In this document: positions 28,699 through 36,877 of the stretch, piece after piece
Position numbering within the stretch: position 1 is the stretch's first letter
Layout of the letters: every line of letters starts with the position of its first letter
From: Halalkalibacter krulwichiae
GTDB taxonomy: Bacteria > Bacillota > Bacilli > Bacillales > Bacillaceae_D
NCBI RefSeq assembly: GCF_002109385.1
Contig: NZ_CP020814.1
Span: forward strand, 4,115,501 to 4,179,500
DNA: 64,000 nucleotides
Direction: 5' to 3'
Made by a program: the position numbers and the translations under genes
Notes under the pieces: generated by a model
Seen by the model: the letters and a program-made list of their open reading frames with translations, nothing else
What the model was told of the DNA's origin: nothing
The model's database searches: none

Positions 28699-29058
28699 TT
28701 AAAGAATCGGAATATCCTCTCCATCTTCTCTACTATTCTCACTGCACTGAACTCTCCCGTCGAGGTAATCTAACTCGCAATCGCAAACACTTAGATCAAA
28801 TTGCTCCAAGTATTGAGTAAATAAAATATTTGTATGCTGAATACTCCCAAGGGCCATATACACTTGGTATCCATTTTGGACTTCAGCAACTGTGAAGTTA
28901 CAAGCCTCTTCTTCAGCCTCAGATATCACACCAATAAATTTTGGGACTACAATACCTGCTAAAATGGCGATTACTACAACAACTACCAAGACCTCCACTA
29001 ATGTCAGTCCCTTTTCATTTATTCTTCTCTTACAATTACTTATTTTATTTTTCACCAT
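28699..29058 (-). CDS. type IV pilin-like protein with class III signal sequence
   Basis: A 119-residue protein. After a basic leader of 16 residues comes a prepilin cleavage and helix motif (KGLTLVEVLVVVVVIAILAG), with Glu at the fifth position after the cleavage Gly, as in ComGC-type pseudopilins. The short soluble domain has Cys residues (CNFTVAEV, CDCELDY, VQCSE) that could form disulfides, and ends acidic. Lone pilin genes in exopolysaccharide loci are not usual; no prepilin peptidase or assembly ATPase is nearby, so it would rely on machinery elsewhere. Confidence 0.75.
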   Translation of the reverse strand: MVKNKISNCKRRINEKGLTLVEVLVVVVVIAILAGIVVPKFIGVISEAEEEACNFTVAEVQNGYQVYMALGSIQHTNILFTQYLEQFDLSVCDCELDYLDGRVQCSENSREDGEDIPIL

Positions 29059-29126
29059 TTTGAGTGAACCACCCTTAATACATTACAATTAAAGTTCTCG
29101 TAATTTGCTAACTCTTAGGTGATATA

Positions 29127-29162
29127 GAAAAAGAAGAAAACTTAGTACTTTCCTTCTTTTTC
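29127..29162 (-). terminator. hairpin after epsC
   Basis: Perfect ten-base arms GAAAAAGAAG / CTTCTTTTTC located behind the epsC stop and ahead of the pilin gene; the right arm itself provides the T tract on the minus strand. Confidence 0.65.
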
Positions 29163-29182
29163 TCATCAATACTTTTTTGCAT

Positions 29183-31003
29183 CTATTTGACTATATTTAA
29201 AACCCTTAACTCATCGACACGGAAGTTCCCAATATTTAATAGTCGTTCTCGAAGCTCTTCCTTAGAAAGGCCTTCAAACTTCTCAACCAATCCATATGTC
29301 ACATTGATATTTACCTCAGGTGTCTTCCCACGGTAGATCTTCGGATATACCTGTTCATCATGTACTTCATCCTTGCCAAGTAATTCCTCAAACATTTTCT
29401 CTCCAGGTCTCATACCTGTAAAAACAATCGGAATTTCTTCTTCTGTATAACCAGATAGGCGAATAAGATTCTTCGCAAGATCAACAATCTTAACTGGCTC
29501 TCCCATATCTAAGACGAATACTTCTCCACCTTCAGCTAAAGCACCCGCTTGAAGCACAAGCCTAGATGCTTCTGGAATCGTCATAAAGTAACGAATCATA
29601 TCTGGATGCGTAACTGTCACAGGACCTCCATTTTGTATCTGCTGCTTAAATAATGGTATGACACTACCACGACTGCCCAGTACATTCCCAAATCTAACTG
29701 CGACAAACCTTGTATCACTAATCATATTCATATGCTGCACAACCATCTCAGCAATTCGCTTTGTCGCTCCCATCACACTTGTAGGGTTGACCGCTTTATC
29801 TGTTGACACCATGACAAACGTGTTAACTGATGACGCATCTGCAGCTTCTGCGACATTCCTTGTTCCAATCACATTGTTCTTCACCGCTTCTTCAGGGTTA
29901 CGTTCCATTAACGGTACATGCTTATGAGCAGCGGCATGGAAAACAACATGTGGTTTCCGATTATTCATAATGGAAAACATCTTATCCCGATCTTGAACAT
30001 CAGCGATTTCTGTTGAAATGTTTAAGTCCGGTGATGTTCTTCTAAGTTCCATTTCAATTGTATAGATGCTATTTTCACCATGACCAAGTAAAACCAATTC
30101 TTGCGGATTAAAAATTGAAATTTGACGACAAATTTCAGAACCTATCGAACCACCCGCTCCTGTTACAAGAACCGTTTTCCCTTTAATGTAATCTTCAATT
30201 CCTTTAATATCTAGTTCCACTGGTTCACGACCAAGCAGATCCTCCACTTCTACATCCCGGAACTGATTAACTGAAACCTTTCCTGACATAATATCCTCAA
30301 TTCGCGGAAGAATTTGCGTTTTCGCCTTTGTCTTCGAGCATTCTTCAAAAATTTTGTTTAACTCATGACGAGATAATGACGGAATCGCAATGACAATATG
30401 TTCAATGCTCTCTTCATTGACAGTCTTTTCTATTGCTTCTACTCCTCCAACGACAGGGAGGTTCAACAGCTCTAACTGCTGCTTTGATACGTCATCATCA
30501 ATAAAAGCAACCGGGTGTAGGTCAGCTTCTTGACTTTGTTGAAGCTGTCTAGCGACCATCGTTCCTGCCGCACCAGCACCAATGATTAATGTTTTCTTTT
30601 TATCGGTAACCGGGCGAATATAATAGTCTCGATACAATCGCCACGAAAAACGCGAACCTCCGATTAAGAGGATGTGCATCATCCAAGTTATTGCCAATGT
30701 ACGTAATGCAACCTCTTGGAAAAAGATTAATTGCACACAACCTGTAATTAAGATTGAAAACGTAACAGCTTTAAAGATTGCGCTCAGCTCTGGCATGCTT
30801 GCATATTGCCAAACTTTTTTATAAAGCTTGTACTTATAAGCAAAAATATGATGGCCCGCTAATAACGTAATCGCACTTGCAAACAAGAACGTCGTAAATG
30901 GATTCGCCAAAGGGATTAATAAGAAATTGCTAATAAAAATACATGATAGCACGATAAGCGAATCAACCGACATGAGTGCTGCAACTCGTTTATGATAGGA
31001 CAT
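29183..31003 (-). CDS. epsC: membrane-bound UDP-GlcNAc 4,6-dehydratase, EpsC/PglF-like
   Basis: About 606 residues from the ATG at 31003 (AAAGGAG upstream; the TTG at 31024 is less likely). Four N-terminal helices anchor it, then a first Rossmann fold (LIIGAGAAGTMVARQL) and the catalytic second fold starting at VTGAGGSIGSEI. The active site has VMGATK in place of the usual YxxxK, as expected for the Ser-Met-Lys type large dehydratases. It opens the diacetylbacillosamine pathway continued by EpsN and EpsM. It is 70 bases downstream of galU. Confidence 0.9.
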   Translation of the reverse strand: MSYHKRVAALMSVDSLIVLSCIFISNFLLIPLANPFTTFLFASAITLLAGHHIFAYKYKLYKKVWQYASMPELSAIFKAVTFSILITGCVQLIFFQEVALRTLAITWMMHILLIGGSRFSWRLYRDYYIRPVTDKKKTLIIGAGAAGTMVARQLQQSQEADLHPVAFIDDDVSKQQLELLNLPVVGGVEAIEKTVNEESIEHIVIAIPSLSRHELNKIFEECSKTKAKTQILPRIEDIMSGKVSVNQFRDVEVEDLLGREPVELDIKGIEDYIKGKTVLVTGAGGSIGSEICRQISIFNPQELVLLGHGENSIYTIEMELRRTSPDLNISTEIADVQDRDKMFSIMNNRKPHVVFHAAAHKHVPLMERNPEEAVKNNVIGTRNVAEAADASSVNTFVMVSTDKAVNPTSVMGATKRIAEMVVQHMNMISDTRFVAVRFGNVLGSRGSVIPLFKQQIQNGGPVTVTHPDMIRYFMTIPEASRLVLQAGALAEGGEVFVLDMGEPVKIVDLAKNLIRLSGYTEEEIPIVFTGMRPGEKMFEELLGKDEVHDEQVYPKIYRGKTPEVNINVTYGLVEKFEGLSKEELRERLLNIGNFRVDELRVLNIVK

Positions 31004-31073
31004 AGAATTTCTCCTTTCTTTCAAAAAAGTGATTTGAATTGTTCCAAAAGATGAGCTAGTTAGCCTTCTTCTC

Positions 31074-31955
31074 CTACATTAAAGCTTTGTTTTTCTTTAA
31101 TAATTGTTCCATTTCACGTAATAATGGTCCACGCAAAGCTTTATTTTCCAAAGCGAAGTTTAGTGTTGTTGTCACAAATCCAAGTTTCTCACCTACATCA
31201 AAACGCTCACCCTCAAAGTCATATGCATAGACAGACTGAATTTGATTTAAGCGTTGGATCGCATCTGTTAATTGAATCTCTCCACCAGCACCTGTTTTTT
31301 GATTTTCTAATAACTCAAAGATTTCAGGAGTTAATAAGTAACGACCCATAATCGCTAAGTTTGACGGTGCAGTTCCTTGCTCTGGCTTTTCAACAAAATT
31401 ACTTACTTGATACGTGCGACCTTTTTGTGAAATTGGATCAACAATTCCATATCGATGAGTTTGATCTGCAGCAACCGTTTGAACGCCGATAACAGATGAC
31501 CCTGTTTCGTTATATACGTCGATTAATTGTTTTGTGCAAGGTGTTTCAGACTTCACAATGTCATCTCCAAGTAACACCGCAAATGGCTCATCCCCAATAA
31601 ACTTCCGTGCACACCATACGGCATGTCCTAAACCTTTTGGATCTTTTTGACGAATATAGTGAATATCTACTTTTGAAGCTTCTTGGACTTTATCTAGTAA
31701 ATCGTATTTTTCTTTTTCAATTAGGTTTTGCTCTAACTCAAACGCATGATCAAAATGATCTTCAATCGCACGTTTTCCTTTTCCCGTTACAATAATGATG
31801 TCTTCGATTCCAGCTTCAACCGCTTCTTCTATAATGTATTGAATCGTTGGCTTATCAACAATCGGTAGCATCTCTTTCGGCATTGCTTTTGTCGCTGGTA
31901 AAAATCTCGTTCCAAGCCCGGCAGCCGGAATAATTGCCTTGCGTACTTTCTTCAT
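31074..31955 (-). CDS. galU: UTP-glucose-1-phosphate uridylyltransferase
   Basis: A 293-residue nucleotidyltransferase making UDP-glucose from glucose-1-phosphate and UTP. The signature is complete: [21 protein letters not shown] at the N-terminus, [11 protein letters not shown], and the GLGHAV and LLGDDI segments. UDP-glucose feeds Ugd and GalE at the other end of the locus. It is the first protein gene after the EAR-type RNA. Confidence 0.95.
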   Translation of the reverse strand: MKKVRKAIIPAAGLGTRFLPATKAMPKEMLPIVDKPTIQYIIEEAVEAGIEDIIIVTGKGKRAIEDHFDHAFELEQNLIEKEKYDLLDKVQEASKVDIHYIRQKDPKGLGHAVWCARKFIGDEPFAVLLGDDIVKSETPCTKQLIDVYNETGSSVIGVQTVAADQTHRYGIVDPISQKGRTYQVSNFVEKPEQGTAPSNLAIMGRYLLTPEIFELLENQKTGAGGEIQLTDAIQRLNQIQSVYAYDFEGERFDVGEKLGFVTTTLNFALENKALRGPLLREMEQLLKKNKALM

Positions 31956-32054
31956 TTATAAGAACCCCTCACTTATTTTCATTATCATAAATAAAACCCT
32001 AACCCATCGTCCCACTTTGTTCTATTAGTCGAATGATAGGTTAAGGTTTTATTA

Positions 32055-32172
32055 GAATAAGAGGCATCTAACCCCTCCTCACATCACACCAGCGACGACT
32101 TCGCGTCTAAGGTTGTCCACCCACAGCGTGACCGAGTGCCTCCATCGATAATGGCAAGGAGACATTGCCAAA
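32055..32172 (-). ncRNA. EAR (epsC) type antitermination RNA
   Basis: A structured stretch between the kinase/phosphatase genes and galU-epsC. On the minus strand GAGGCA (32142-32137) and TGCCTC (32066-32061) close a long-range stem. Inside are CACTC/GGGTG and a GACG-rich hairpin (AGACGCGAAGTCGTCGCT) plus GTGTGATGTGAGGAGGGG. A flanking hairpin GGCAA/TTGCC sits at 32153-32169. In B. subtilis the EAR element lies in the same place, between epsB and epsC, and lets RNA polymerase read through terminators of the long eps operon. I infer homology from position and structure; a covariance search is needed. Confidence 0.65.
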
Positions 32173-32187
32173 GTTGCTTTTTTTGTT

Positions 32188-32331
32188 TTAGCGTGTTCCC
32201 TCTTGTCTTCTTATCTCAATCGCTTGTTTAAGCAGTAGATCGATTGCTTCTAACTTATCCTTTGGTGCATCTTGCTTAATATAGCGAATTGCTTTTATAA
32301 TTGATTTAGGCATTTTATCTAATTCTTTCAT
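32188..32331 (-). CDS. 47-residue hypothetical protein upstream of the EAR-type RNA
   Basis: ATG at 32331 with GAGGGA upstream, TAA at 32190-32188. The product, MKELDKMPKSIIKAIRYIKQ... ending AIEIRRQEGTR, is charged and probably all helical, with no membrane segment. It lies just before the structured RNA on the same strand, so it may be the first cistron of the galU-epsC transcript or a leader peptide. I do not recognise a family. The rest of the gap up to the phosphatase holds a hairpin at 32662-32697 and A/T-rich sequence. Confidence 0.5.
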   Translation of the reverse strand: MKELDKMPKSIIKAIRYIKQDAPKDKLEAIDLLLKQAIEIRRQEGTR

Positions 32332-32661
32332 CGAGAACATCCCTCACCTTAAAACACAAGAGCAATCGACTCACTCTCGCATGACAAATGACCTAGTTAT
32401 TGTTTGATAATCGACAATCCGATTGGCTTTCCACATAATATCACAAATCTTTCACATTTTTGATGTTAAAAGAAGATTACCGATATTTACAAAATCCCTT
32501 TAAAATTCATAGGTTTTATCTCATTTCATCATATAATTGTATAAGCTAATCTGACACAATTCAACAACTTCCCTACGTCATTATTCGACATATTCCTATG
32601 AAATCGCAACCATGCCTTTAGTCTTAAAGAACTAGCAATAATTACCCTCCATTTACATGCG

Positions 32662-32697
32662 AAAGGACACTTCTTTTTCAGATGACAAGTGTCCTTT
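32662..32697. terminator. hairpin behind the phosphatase gene
   Basis: Perfect 11-base arms AAAGGACACTT / AAGTGTCCTTT, ten bases after the phosphatase stop. T tract on the minus strand is absent, so it may act as a 3' end stabiliser or weak terminator, which would make antitermination relevant. Confidence 0.55.
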
Positions 32698-32707
32698 CTC
32701 TTCAATG

Positions 32708-33478
32708 CTAGAACAAGTTGAAAAACTTCTTTCTTTTCTTCACTCGCTCAGGCGGCATTAAGTTAATATGTTGTCCACTTACTACTAGCTCCGCATTCTC
32801 TTGAAACATGTACACCATTTGTAATCCAAATTGTTCCTCTAACACACGGTATGCTTCCCTCATATGAAACGGTCGACTTGTGATATTGTGAGCATCTGAG
32901 GCGATGAAATGAGCTAAGTTAGCCTCAATTAGCTGCTCTGATAAAGTTTTGATCTTTTTGCCAAGATGTCCCGCTAAGCTTGTTGCTGTAATTTGGGTTA
33001 ACACGCCTGTATTCACAAGTTCAAATAGTTTATTCGGATCTTCTGAGAATACTTTGTTTCGTTCAGGATGGGCGATAATCGGCGTGCAACCTGTCATTTG
33101 AATGTCGTATAGAAGTCTTGATGTGTAGTGTGGAATGCTGTTTGTTGGTAACTCCACTAGGATGTATTTATGATCTTTAGTCATTGGTAGAACATCTTTT
33201 GAATTCAAGTTCTCAAGAAGGTCCCCATGTATTCGAACTTCTTGAGAAGGTAGTACATTAATGGCAATTTCAGCTTCCTTTAATGCTTGGTTTAATTCAT
33301 CTACCTTTTGTAGGACGGATGGACCGTCATTTTCAAATGACGGGTGTTTATGATGAGGAGTCGCAATGATCGTTGTAATCCCTTCTGCTTCCGCTGCTCT
33401 CGCTAACTCTAAGCTTTCTGCTAGATTACGAGGTCCGTCATCTACTCCTGGCAGTATGTGACAATGGATATCAATCAT
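32708..33478 (-). CDS. PHP-family protein tyrosine phosphatase, CpsB/YwqE-like
   Basis: A 256-residue metal-dependent phosphatase. The PHP motifs are visible: MIDIHCHILPGVDDGP at the start, TPHHKHPSF, then IIAHPERN and FIASDAHN. These enzymes dephosphorylate the tyrosine kinase encoded next door and tune polysaccharide chain synthesis. It lies 22 bases downstream of the kinase. Confidence 0.92.
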   Translation of the reverse strand: MIDIHCHILPGVDDGPRNLAESLELARAAEAEGITTIIATPHHKHPSFENDGPSVLQKVDELNQALKEAEIAINVLPSQEVRIHGDLLENLNSKDVLPMTKDHKYILVELPTNSIPHYTSRLLYDIQMTGCTPIIAHPERNKVFSEDPNKLFELVNTGVLTQITATSLAGHLGKKIKTLSEQLIEANLAHFIASDAHNITSRPFHMREAYRVLEEQFGLQMVYMFQENAELVVSGQHINLMPPERVKKRKKFFNLF

Positions 33479-33500
33479 TGCTTCTCCTCCTTACGATTGT

Positions 33501-34202
33501 TTATTTTTGGTTACTATAATAGTAATAATAATTTCCAGCTTCTATTTCTTTGTTGTTTAATACCGCACCAAGAATGTGTGCATTGGCTTTTTGAAGCAAT
33601 TCTTTTGCTTTCTTCACACCTTCGCGTTCGGTTTTACCGCTAGAGACAACAAGTACGGTTCCATCACATTTGCTCGAGAGGATTTGTGCATCCGTTACGG
33701 CCATTACAGGTGGGCTATCTAGAATAATGACATCAAACATTTCTTGTGCACGTTCAAGGATCAAACCCATCATGCGTGAATTTAATAACTCAGCTGGATT
33801 TGGTGGGATCGGTCCACATGTTAATAATGATAAGTTTTCGATCTTTGTTTCTTGAATCGCTTGTTCTAAGCTTGATTGCTTTGTTAAAACATTTGTTAAG
33901 CCCGTTAAGTTTGGTGTGCTAAATGTGTAATGAGCTGTTGGCTTACGCATATCAGCATCGATCATTAGAACAGATTGTCCTGTTTGTGCCATAACCACTG
34001 CTAAGTTGGCTGCAGTTGTTGATTTTCCTTCTCCTGGTCCAGCTGATGTCACAAGAATCGTTTTGATCTCGCGGTCAACGGCTGAGAAAGCAATGTTTGA
34101 TCGGATCGTACGGTATTGCTCTGAAATAGGAGAGCTTTTGCTAATGTCTGTAATCAGGTTTCGTTGGTTCTTCAATGTTAATTTTTTATCTTTACGAGCC
34201 AT
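33501..34202 (-). CDS. CpsD/CapB-type bacterial tyrosine kinase
   Basis: About 233 residues from the ATG at 34202 (AGGAGTG upstream). Walker A is in TSAGPGEGKSTTAA, Walker A' in VLMIDADMRKP and Walker B in VIILDSPPV. The C-terminus carries a run of five tyrosines (GNYYYYYSNQ), the autophosphorylation cluster of BY-kinases. It works with the Wzz-like activator upstream and the phosphatase downstream to control polymer length and export. Confidence 0.93.
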   Translation of the reverse strand: MARKDKKLTLKNQRNLITDISKSSPISEQYRTIRSNIAFSAVDREIKTILVTSAGPGEGKSTTAANLAVVMAQTGQSVLMIDADMRKPTAHYTFSTPNLTGLTNVLTKQSSLEQAIQETKIENLSLLTCGPIPPNPAELLNSRMMGLILERAQEMFDVIILDSPPVMAVTDAQILSSKCDGTVLVVSSGKTEREGVKKAKELLQKANAHILGAVLNNKEIEAGNYYYYYSNQK

Positions 34203-34213
34203 TTTGTTCACTC

Positions 34214-34915
34214 CTATTTCTTTTGTCTAGTTCCGCTTTTTTCGTCAAACGTTGCTATCACACCGAGTACAGGTAGATCTAGAACGTCTTCAATGTCTTT
34301 TTCTGTCTTCATCGTTGTATCTAAGTATTCAAGTAAGAAGGCAAGTCCGATTGCTGCCATTAATCCAACGACAAAGGCAATCGCCATGTTCAAGTTCGGA
34401 TTTGGTTTTACCGGTGATGGTGATTCTGATACTTGTGCTGGTGATAAGATGCTGACGTTATCGACGTTCATAATATCGGCGATTTCACGTTGAAAGACGG
34501 TCGCAATTGTGTTGGCAATGTGCGCCGCTGTTGCTGGTTGTTCGTGTTCGACTGTAATGTTGACAACTTGTGAGTTATTTTGACTTCCGACGGTTACTTT
34601 GCTATTTAATTGACTAACGGACTCCGTTAAGTTCGCTTCTTCAATTACTTTTTCTAGAATGATTGGACTTTTGATAATAACGTTGTATGTGTTTATGAGT
34701 TCTATGTTTGTACGTATTTCGTTTGAGCTATAAAATTGATCATTGCTGCTCGCTTGGTTGACGAGAATCTGTGTTGAGCTTTGATAAATTGGTGTTAAGA
34801 GGTAAAAACTTACGAGTGCGCTAATTAATACAGCGATAATTGGGATAATAATAATGAGTTTCAAACGTCTGCGTAACGTTCGGAAAATATCTTGTAAGCT
34901 AATCGTTTCTTCCAT
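34214..34915 (-). CDS. Wzz/YveK-like chain-length regulator and kinase activator
   Basis: About 233 residues from the ATG at 34915, chosen because AGGAGGTCC lies nine bases upstream. The ATG at 34978 has no such site. Two membrane helices (about 20-40 and 170-190) flank an outside domain; the second is preceded by the proline-rich SPSPVKPNPNLN. The cytoplasmic tail would activate the kinase encoded next. It is the first gene of the exopolysaccharide locus. Confidence 0.9.
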   Translation of the reverse strand: MEETISLQDIFRTLRRRLKLIIIIPIIAVLISALVSFYLLTPIYQSSTQILVNQASSNDQFYSSNEIRTNIELINTYNVIIKSPIILEKVIEEANLTESVSQLNSKVTVGSQNNSQVVNITVEHEQPATAAHIANTIATVFQREIADIMNVDNVSILSPAQVSESPSPVKPNPNLNMAIAFVVGLMAAIGLAFLLEYLDTTMKTEKDIEDVLDLPVLGVIATFDEKSGTRQKK

Positions 34916-35088
34916 TCTATTAAAGGACCTCCTAAATTTGTAATTAGCAATAGAAAGAATTATATCACAGATTGTCATTTTCTGTAGATGTTTTTGTTGC
35001 TTGCTTTATATAATTTAACTATAATTGCAGAAGAAATCCAGACCATATTTATGGAAATTTACTGAGACGTAAGAAAGAGGAGGGCCTT

Positions 35089-36021
35089 GTGAAGTCGAAA
35101 ATTCTTATTACTTTAGGATTATTTTTTGGTGTTATTGCTGTCGCCGTTGGTGGGTACGGCTTCTATCTATATAAGTCTGTTACCGATACGGCGCAGGAGA
35201 TTCATGAGCCGATTGAGCGTGTCACTGAAAAGCGAGAGGTGGAAGTTGATGTCGAACAAAGTGAGCCGATTTCCTTCTTAATTGCCGGTGTTGATTCACG
35301 TGGGGATGATCATGAAGGTCGATCGGATACGATTATTGTCATGACGGTTAATCCGGATGATCGTTCGGTAAAGATGTTAAGTATTCCTCGTGATACGCGG
35401 ACAGAGATTGAAGGTCGAGGGTTGGACAAGATTAACCATGCCTATGCGTTTGGTGGGGTTGAGCTGACGATGGATACGGTGGAGCACTTCCTTGATATTC
35501 CGATTGATCATTATGTCAGTGTCAATATGGAAGGGTTTAAAGGGTTGATTGATGCGCTTGGTGGCGTGCAAGTCGAGAATGATTTTGCTTTTTCACAGAA
35601 TGGGCATCGGTTTGAAGAAGGAACATTGTTCTTATCTGGTGATGAGGCTCTTGCATACTCGAGAATGCGTTATGAAGATCCGCGTGGGGACTTCGGCCGA
35701 AATGATCGCCAGCGTCAAATTGTCGAAGCGGTCATTCAAGAAGGAGCACAGATTAGTTCGATTACGAGAGCGGGTAGTATTTTAGAGGAAGTTGGGAAAT
35801 CAGTAAGAACGGATCTTGATTTGGATGCGATGTGGAAGATTCAAGATAAGTACCGCGACGCTCGTCATCATGTTGAGCAAATGGAGATTAGCGGGGTTGG
35901 TACTCGTATTAATGGAATCTATTATTTAGAAGTTCCGGATGAGGAAGTCTCTCGTGTAAGTAATGAGCTTCGGGTTCATTTAGGCCTTGAAGTGGACGAG
36001 AGTGTGACAGTTGCTGAATAA
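35089..36021 (+). CDS. LytR-CpsA-Psr (LCP) family glycopolymer ligase
   Basis: A 310-residue protein with one N-terminal membrane helix (about residues 5-25) and an outside LCP domain. Conserved residues are visible in FLIAGVDSRG, GRSDTIIVMTVNP, LSIPRDTR, INHAYAFGG and the later AYSRMRYEDPRGDFGRNDRQ. LCP enzymes move lipid-linked polymers onto peptidoglycan. The GTG at 35089 follows AGAGGAGGG. It is divergent from wzz, so it probably attaches the exopolysaccharide or another wall polymer to the cell wall. Confidence 0.92.
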   Translation: MKSKILITLGLFFGVIAVAVGGYGFYLYKSVTDTAQEIHEPIERVTEKREVEVDVEQSEPISFLIAGVDSRGDDHEGRSDTIIVMTVNPDDRSVKMLSIPRDTRTEIEGRGLDKINHAYAFGGVELTMDTVEHFLDIPIDHYVSVNMEGFKGLIDALGGVQVENDFAFSQNGHRFEEGTLFLSGDEALAYSRMRYEDPRGDFGRNDRQRQIVEAVIQEGAQISSITRAGSILEEVGKSVRTDLDLDAMWKIQDKYRDARHHVEQMEISGVGTRINGIYYLEVPDEEVSRVSNELRVHLGLEVDESVTVAE

Positions 36022-36030
36022 GTTTGAAAT

Positions 36031-36070
36031 AGAGATTCTTGGGGTATGAACCTTATGAATCTCTTTTTTT
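36031..36070 (+). terminator. terminator of the LCP gene
   Basis: AGAGATTC / GAATCTCT stem followed by TTTTTT, ten bases behind the stop. Confidence 0.85.
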
Positions 36071-36131
36071 GTGTAAAAGTTGAATAAAACCTTAAAGTAA
36101 TGTCAAGAATTGTCGATAATAGAAAAGTATC

Positions 36132-36258
36132 ATGCGAAAAAGGCAAAGTCTGTGAAAGCAGATGACGCAAAGCTATAGGGGCTTCATTGGCCAATGAATT
36201 GGTCATTATGCCAGCCAGCTACCGAGAACTGCCTCCGTGTGATGACTTTATTTGGAGG
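36132..36258 (+). promoter_or_regulatory. cyclic di-GMP-I (GEMM) riboswitch with translational switch
   Basis: The aptamer shows GGCAAAG, a GTCTG-TGAAAG-CAGAT hairpin, the conserved GACGCAAAGC, a second arm and a GCCAGCTACCGAGAACTGCC close. These are hallmarks of GEMM-I aptamers. The outer stem pairs GGCA (36142-36145) with TGCC (36230-36233). Just overlapping it, CCTCC (36232-36236) is complementary to GGAGG (36254-36258), the ribosome site of the 41-residue ORF at 36269. Ligand binding would hold the outer stem and free the ribosome site, so I predict an ON switch. No T-run terminator lies between aptamer and gene. Confidence 0.85.
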
Positions 36259-36268
36259 AGGAATGACA

Positions 36269-36394
36269 ATGTTTTACACACCAGAACAATTGCACAAGAG
36301 AAAGAAAATCAAGCAAGTTGCTTACACCGTTGTCCTTTCCACTGTTGGGATTGCACTAGCAGTTGGAGTTTCTGTCTTAGTCGGCGGAATGTAA
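36269..36394 (+). CDS. 41-residue membrane peptide under c-di-GMP riboswitch control
   Basis: ATG at 36269 with GGAGGAGG eight bases upstream. The product starts MFYTPEQLHKRKKIKQ, a basic cytoplasmic tail, and ends with one hydrophobic helix (about residues 18-40) rich in Val, Gly and Ala. No family is recognised. It is the only gene between the riboswitch and a terminator at 36493, so the riboswitch appears dedicated to this peptide. A role in envelope, adhesion or motility changes is inference from the ligand. Confidence 0.75.
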   Translation: MFYTPEQLHKRKKIKQVAYTVVLSTVGIALAVGVSVLVGGM

Positions 36395-36492
36395 GAATTG
36401 ATTGATTGGCTCCTCGTGCCTATTGTCCTTGGGTGGAGCTTGTATTCCCTGATTTCCTAGATAGATTTCATCTATCTGGGGCATGATGTAAA

Positions 36493-36522
36493 AAGGCCTT
36501 CCAAGTTGGGAGGTCTTTTTTC
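36493..36522 (+). terminator. terminator after the 41-residue peptide gene
   Basis: AAGGCCTTCC / GGGAGGTCTT stem with TTTTTT. A separate CTAGATAG/CTATCTGG hairpin lies at about 36457-36479. Confidence 0.8.
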
Positions 36523-36650
36523 GTACTTTTTTTCGGTTCGACAATATTCTCGGTTGATAGTGTACCTGGAGTTTCTTATAATGGAAGTAATTACATAAAT
36601 AGATTATCACTATGAATATATTATAAAATAGATCGGGGGAAGATTGGACG

Positions 36651-36776
36651 ATGCCTTTTATTAGTGTGAAGCCAGTATGGACACCACTTGCGTTAGTTGG
36701 AGTAAAACTATTAAAAGATACGGAAGATCGCTATTACTTAAAGATTTGGGGCGGAGAATTAAAAAAGATCATGTAG
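36651..36776 (+). CDS. second 41-residue hypothetical protein
   Basis: ATG at 36651 with GGGGGA upstream, TAG at 36774-36776, then a terminator at 36843. The product begins MPFISVKPVWTPLALVGVK and ends KIWGGELKKIM. It is not clearly a membrane protein; it is short, basic and aromatic. I do not recognise it. Codon use and the flanking ribosome site and terminator support a real small gene. Confidence 0.55.
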   Translation: MPFISVKPVWTPLALVGVKLLKDTEDRYYLKIWGGELKKIM

Positions 36777-36842
36777 GTACTTTTACGTTCTATTATTCTG
36801 GGTCTTATTTCGCACTATTACATTCTTATATTATTTAGTAGG

Positions 36843-36874
36843 AGCCAGTTCTCGAGGGGAGAGCTGGCTTTTTG
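36843..36874 (+). terminator. terminator between convergent genes
   Basis: AGCCAGTTCTC / GGAGAGCTGGCT with TTTTTGTTTTT; the stem could also serve the gene ending at 36878 on the other strand. Confidence 0.85.
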
Positions 36875-36877
36875 TTT

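Noticed and set aside
32688..32700. Strong intrinsic terminator isolating the kinase module from galU
   Set aside because: The hairpin is strong but lacks a T tract on the minus strand, so separation of transcripts is not certain.
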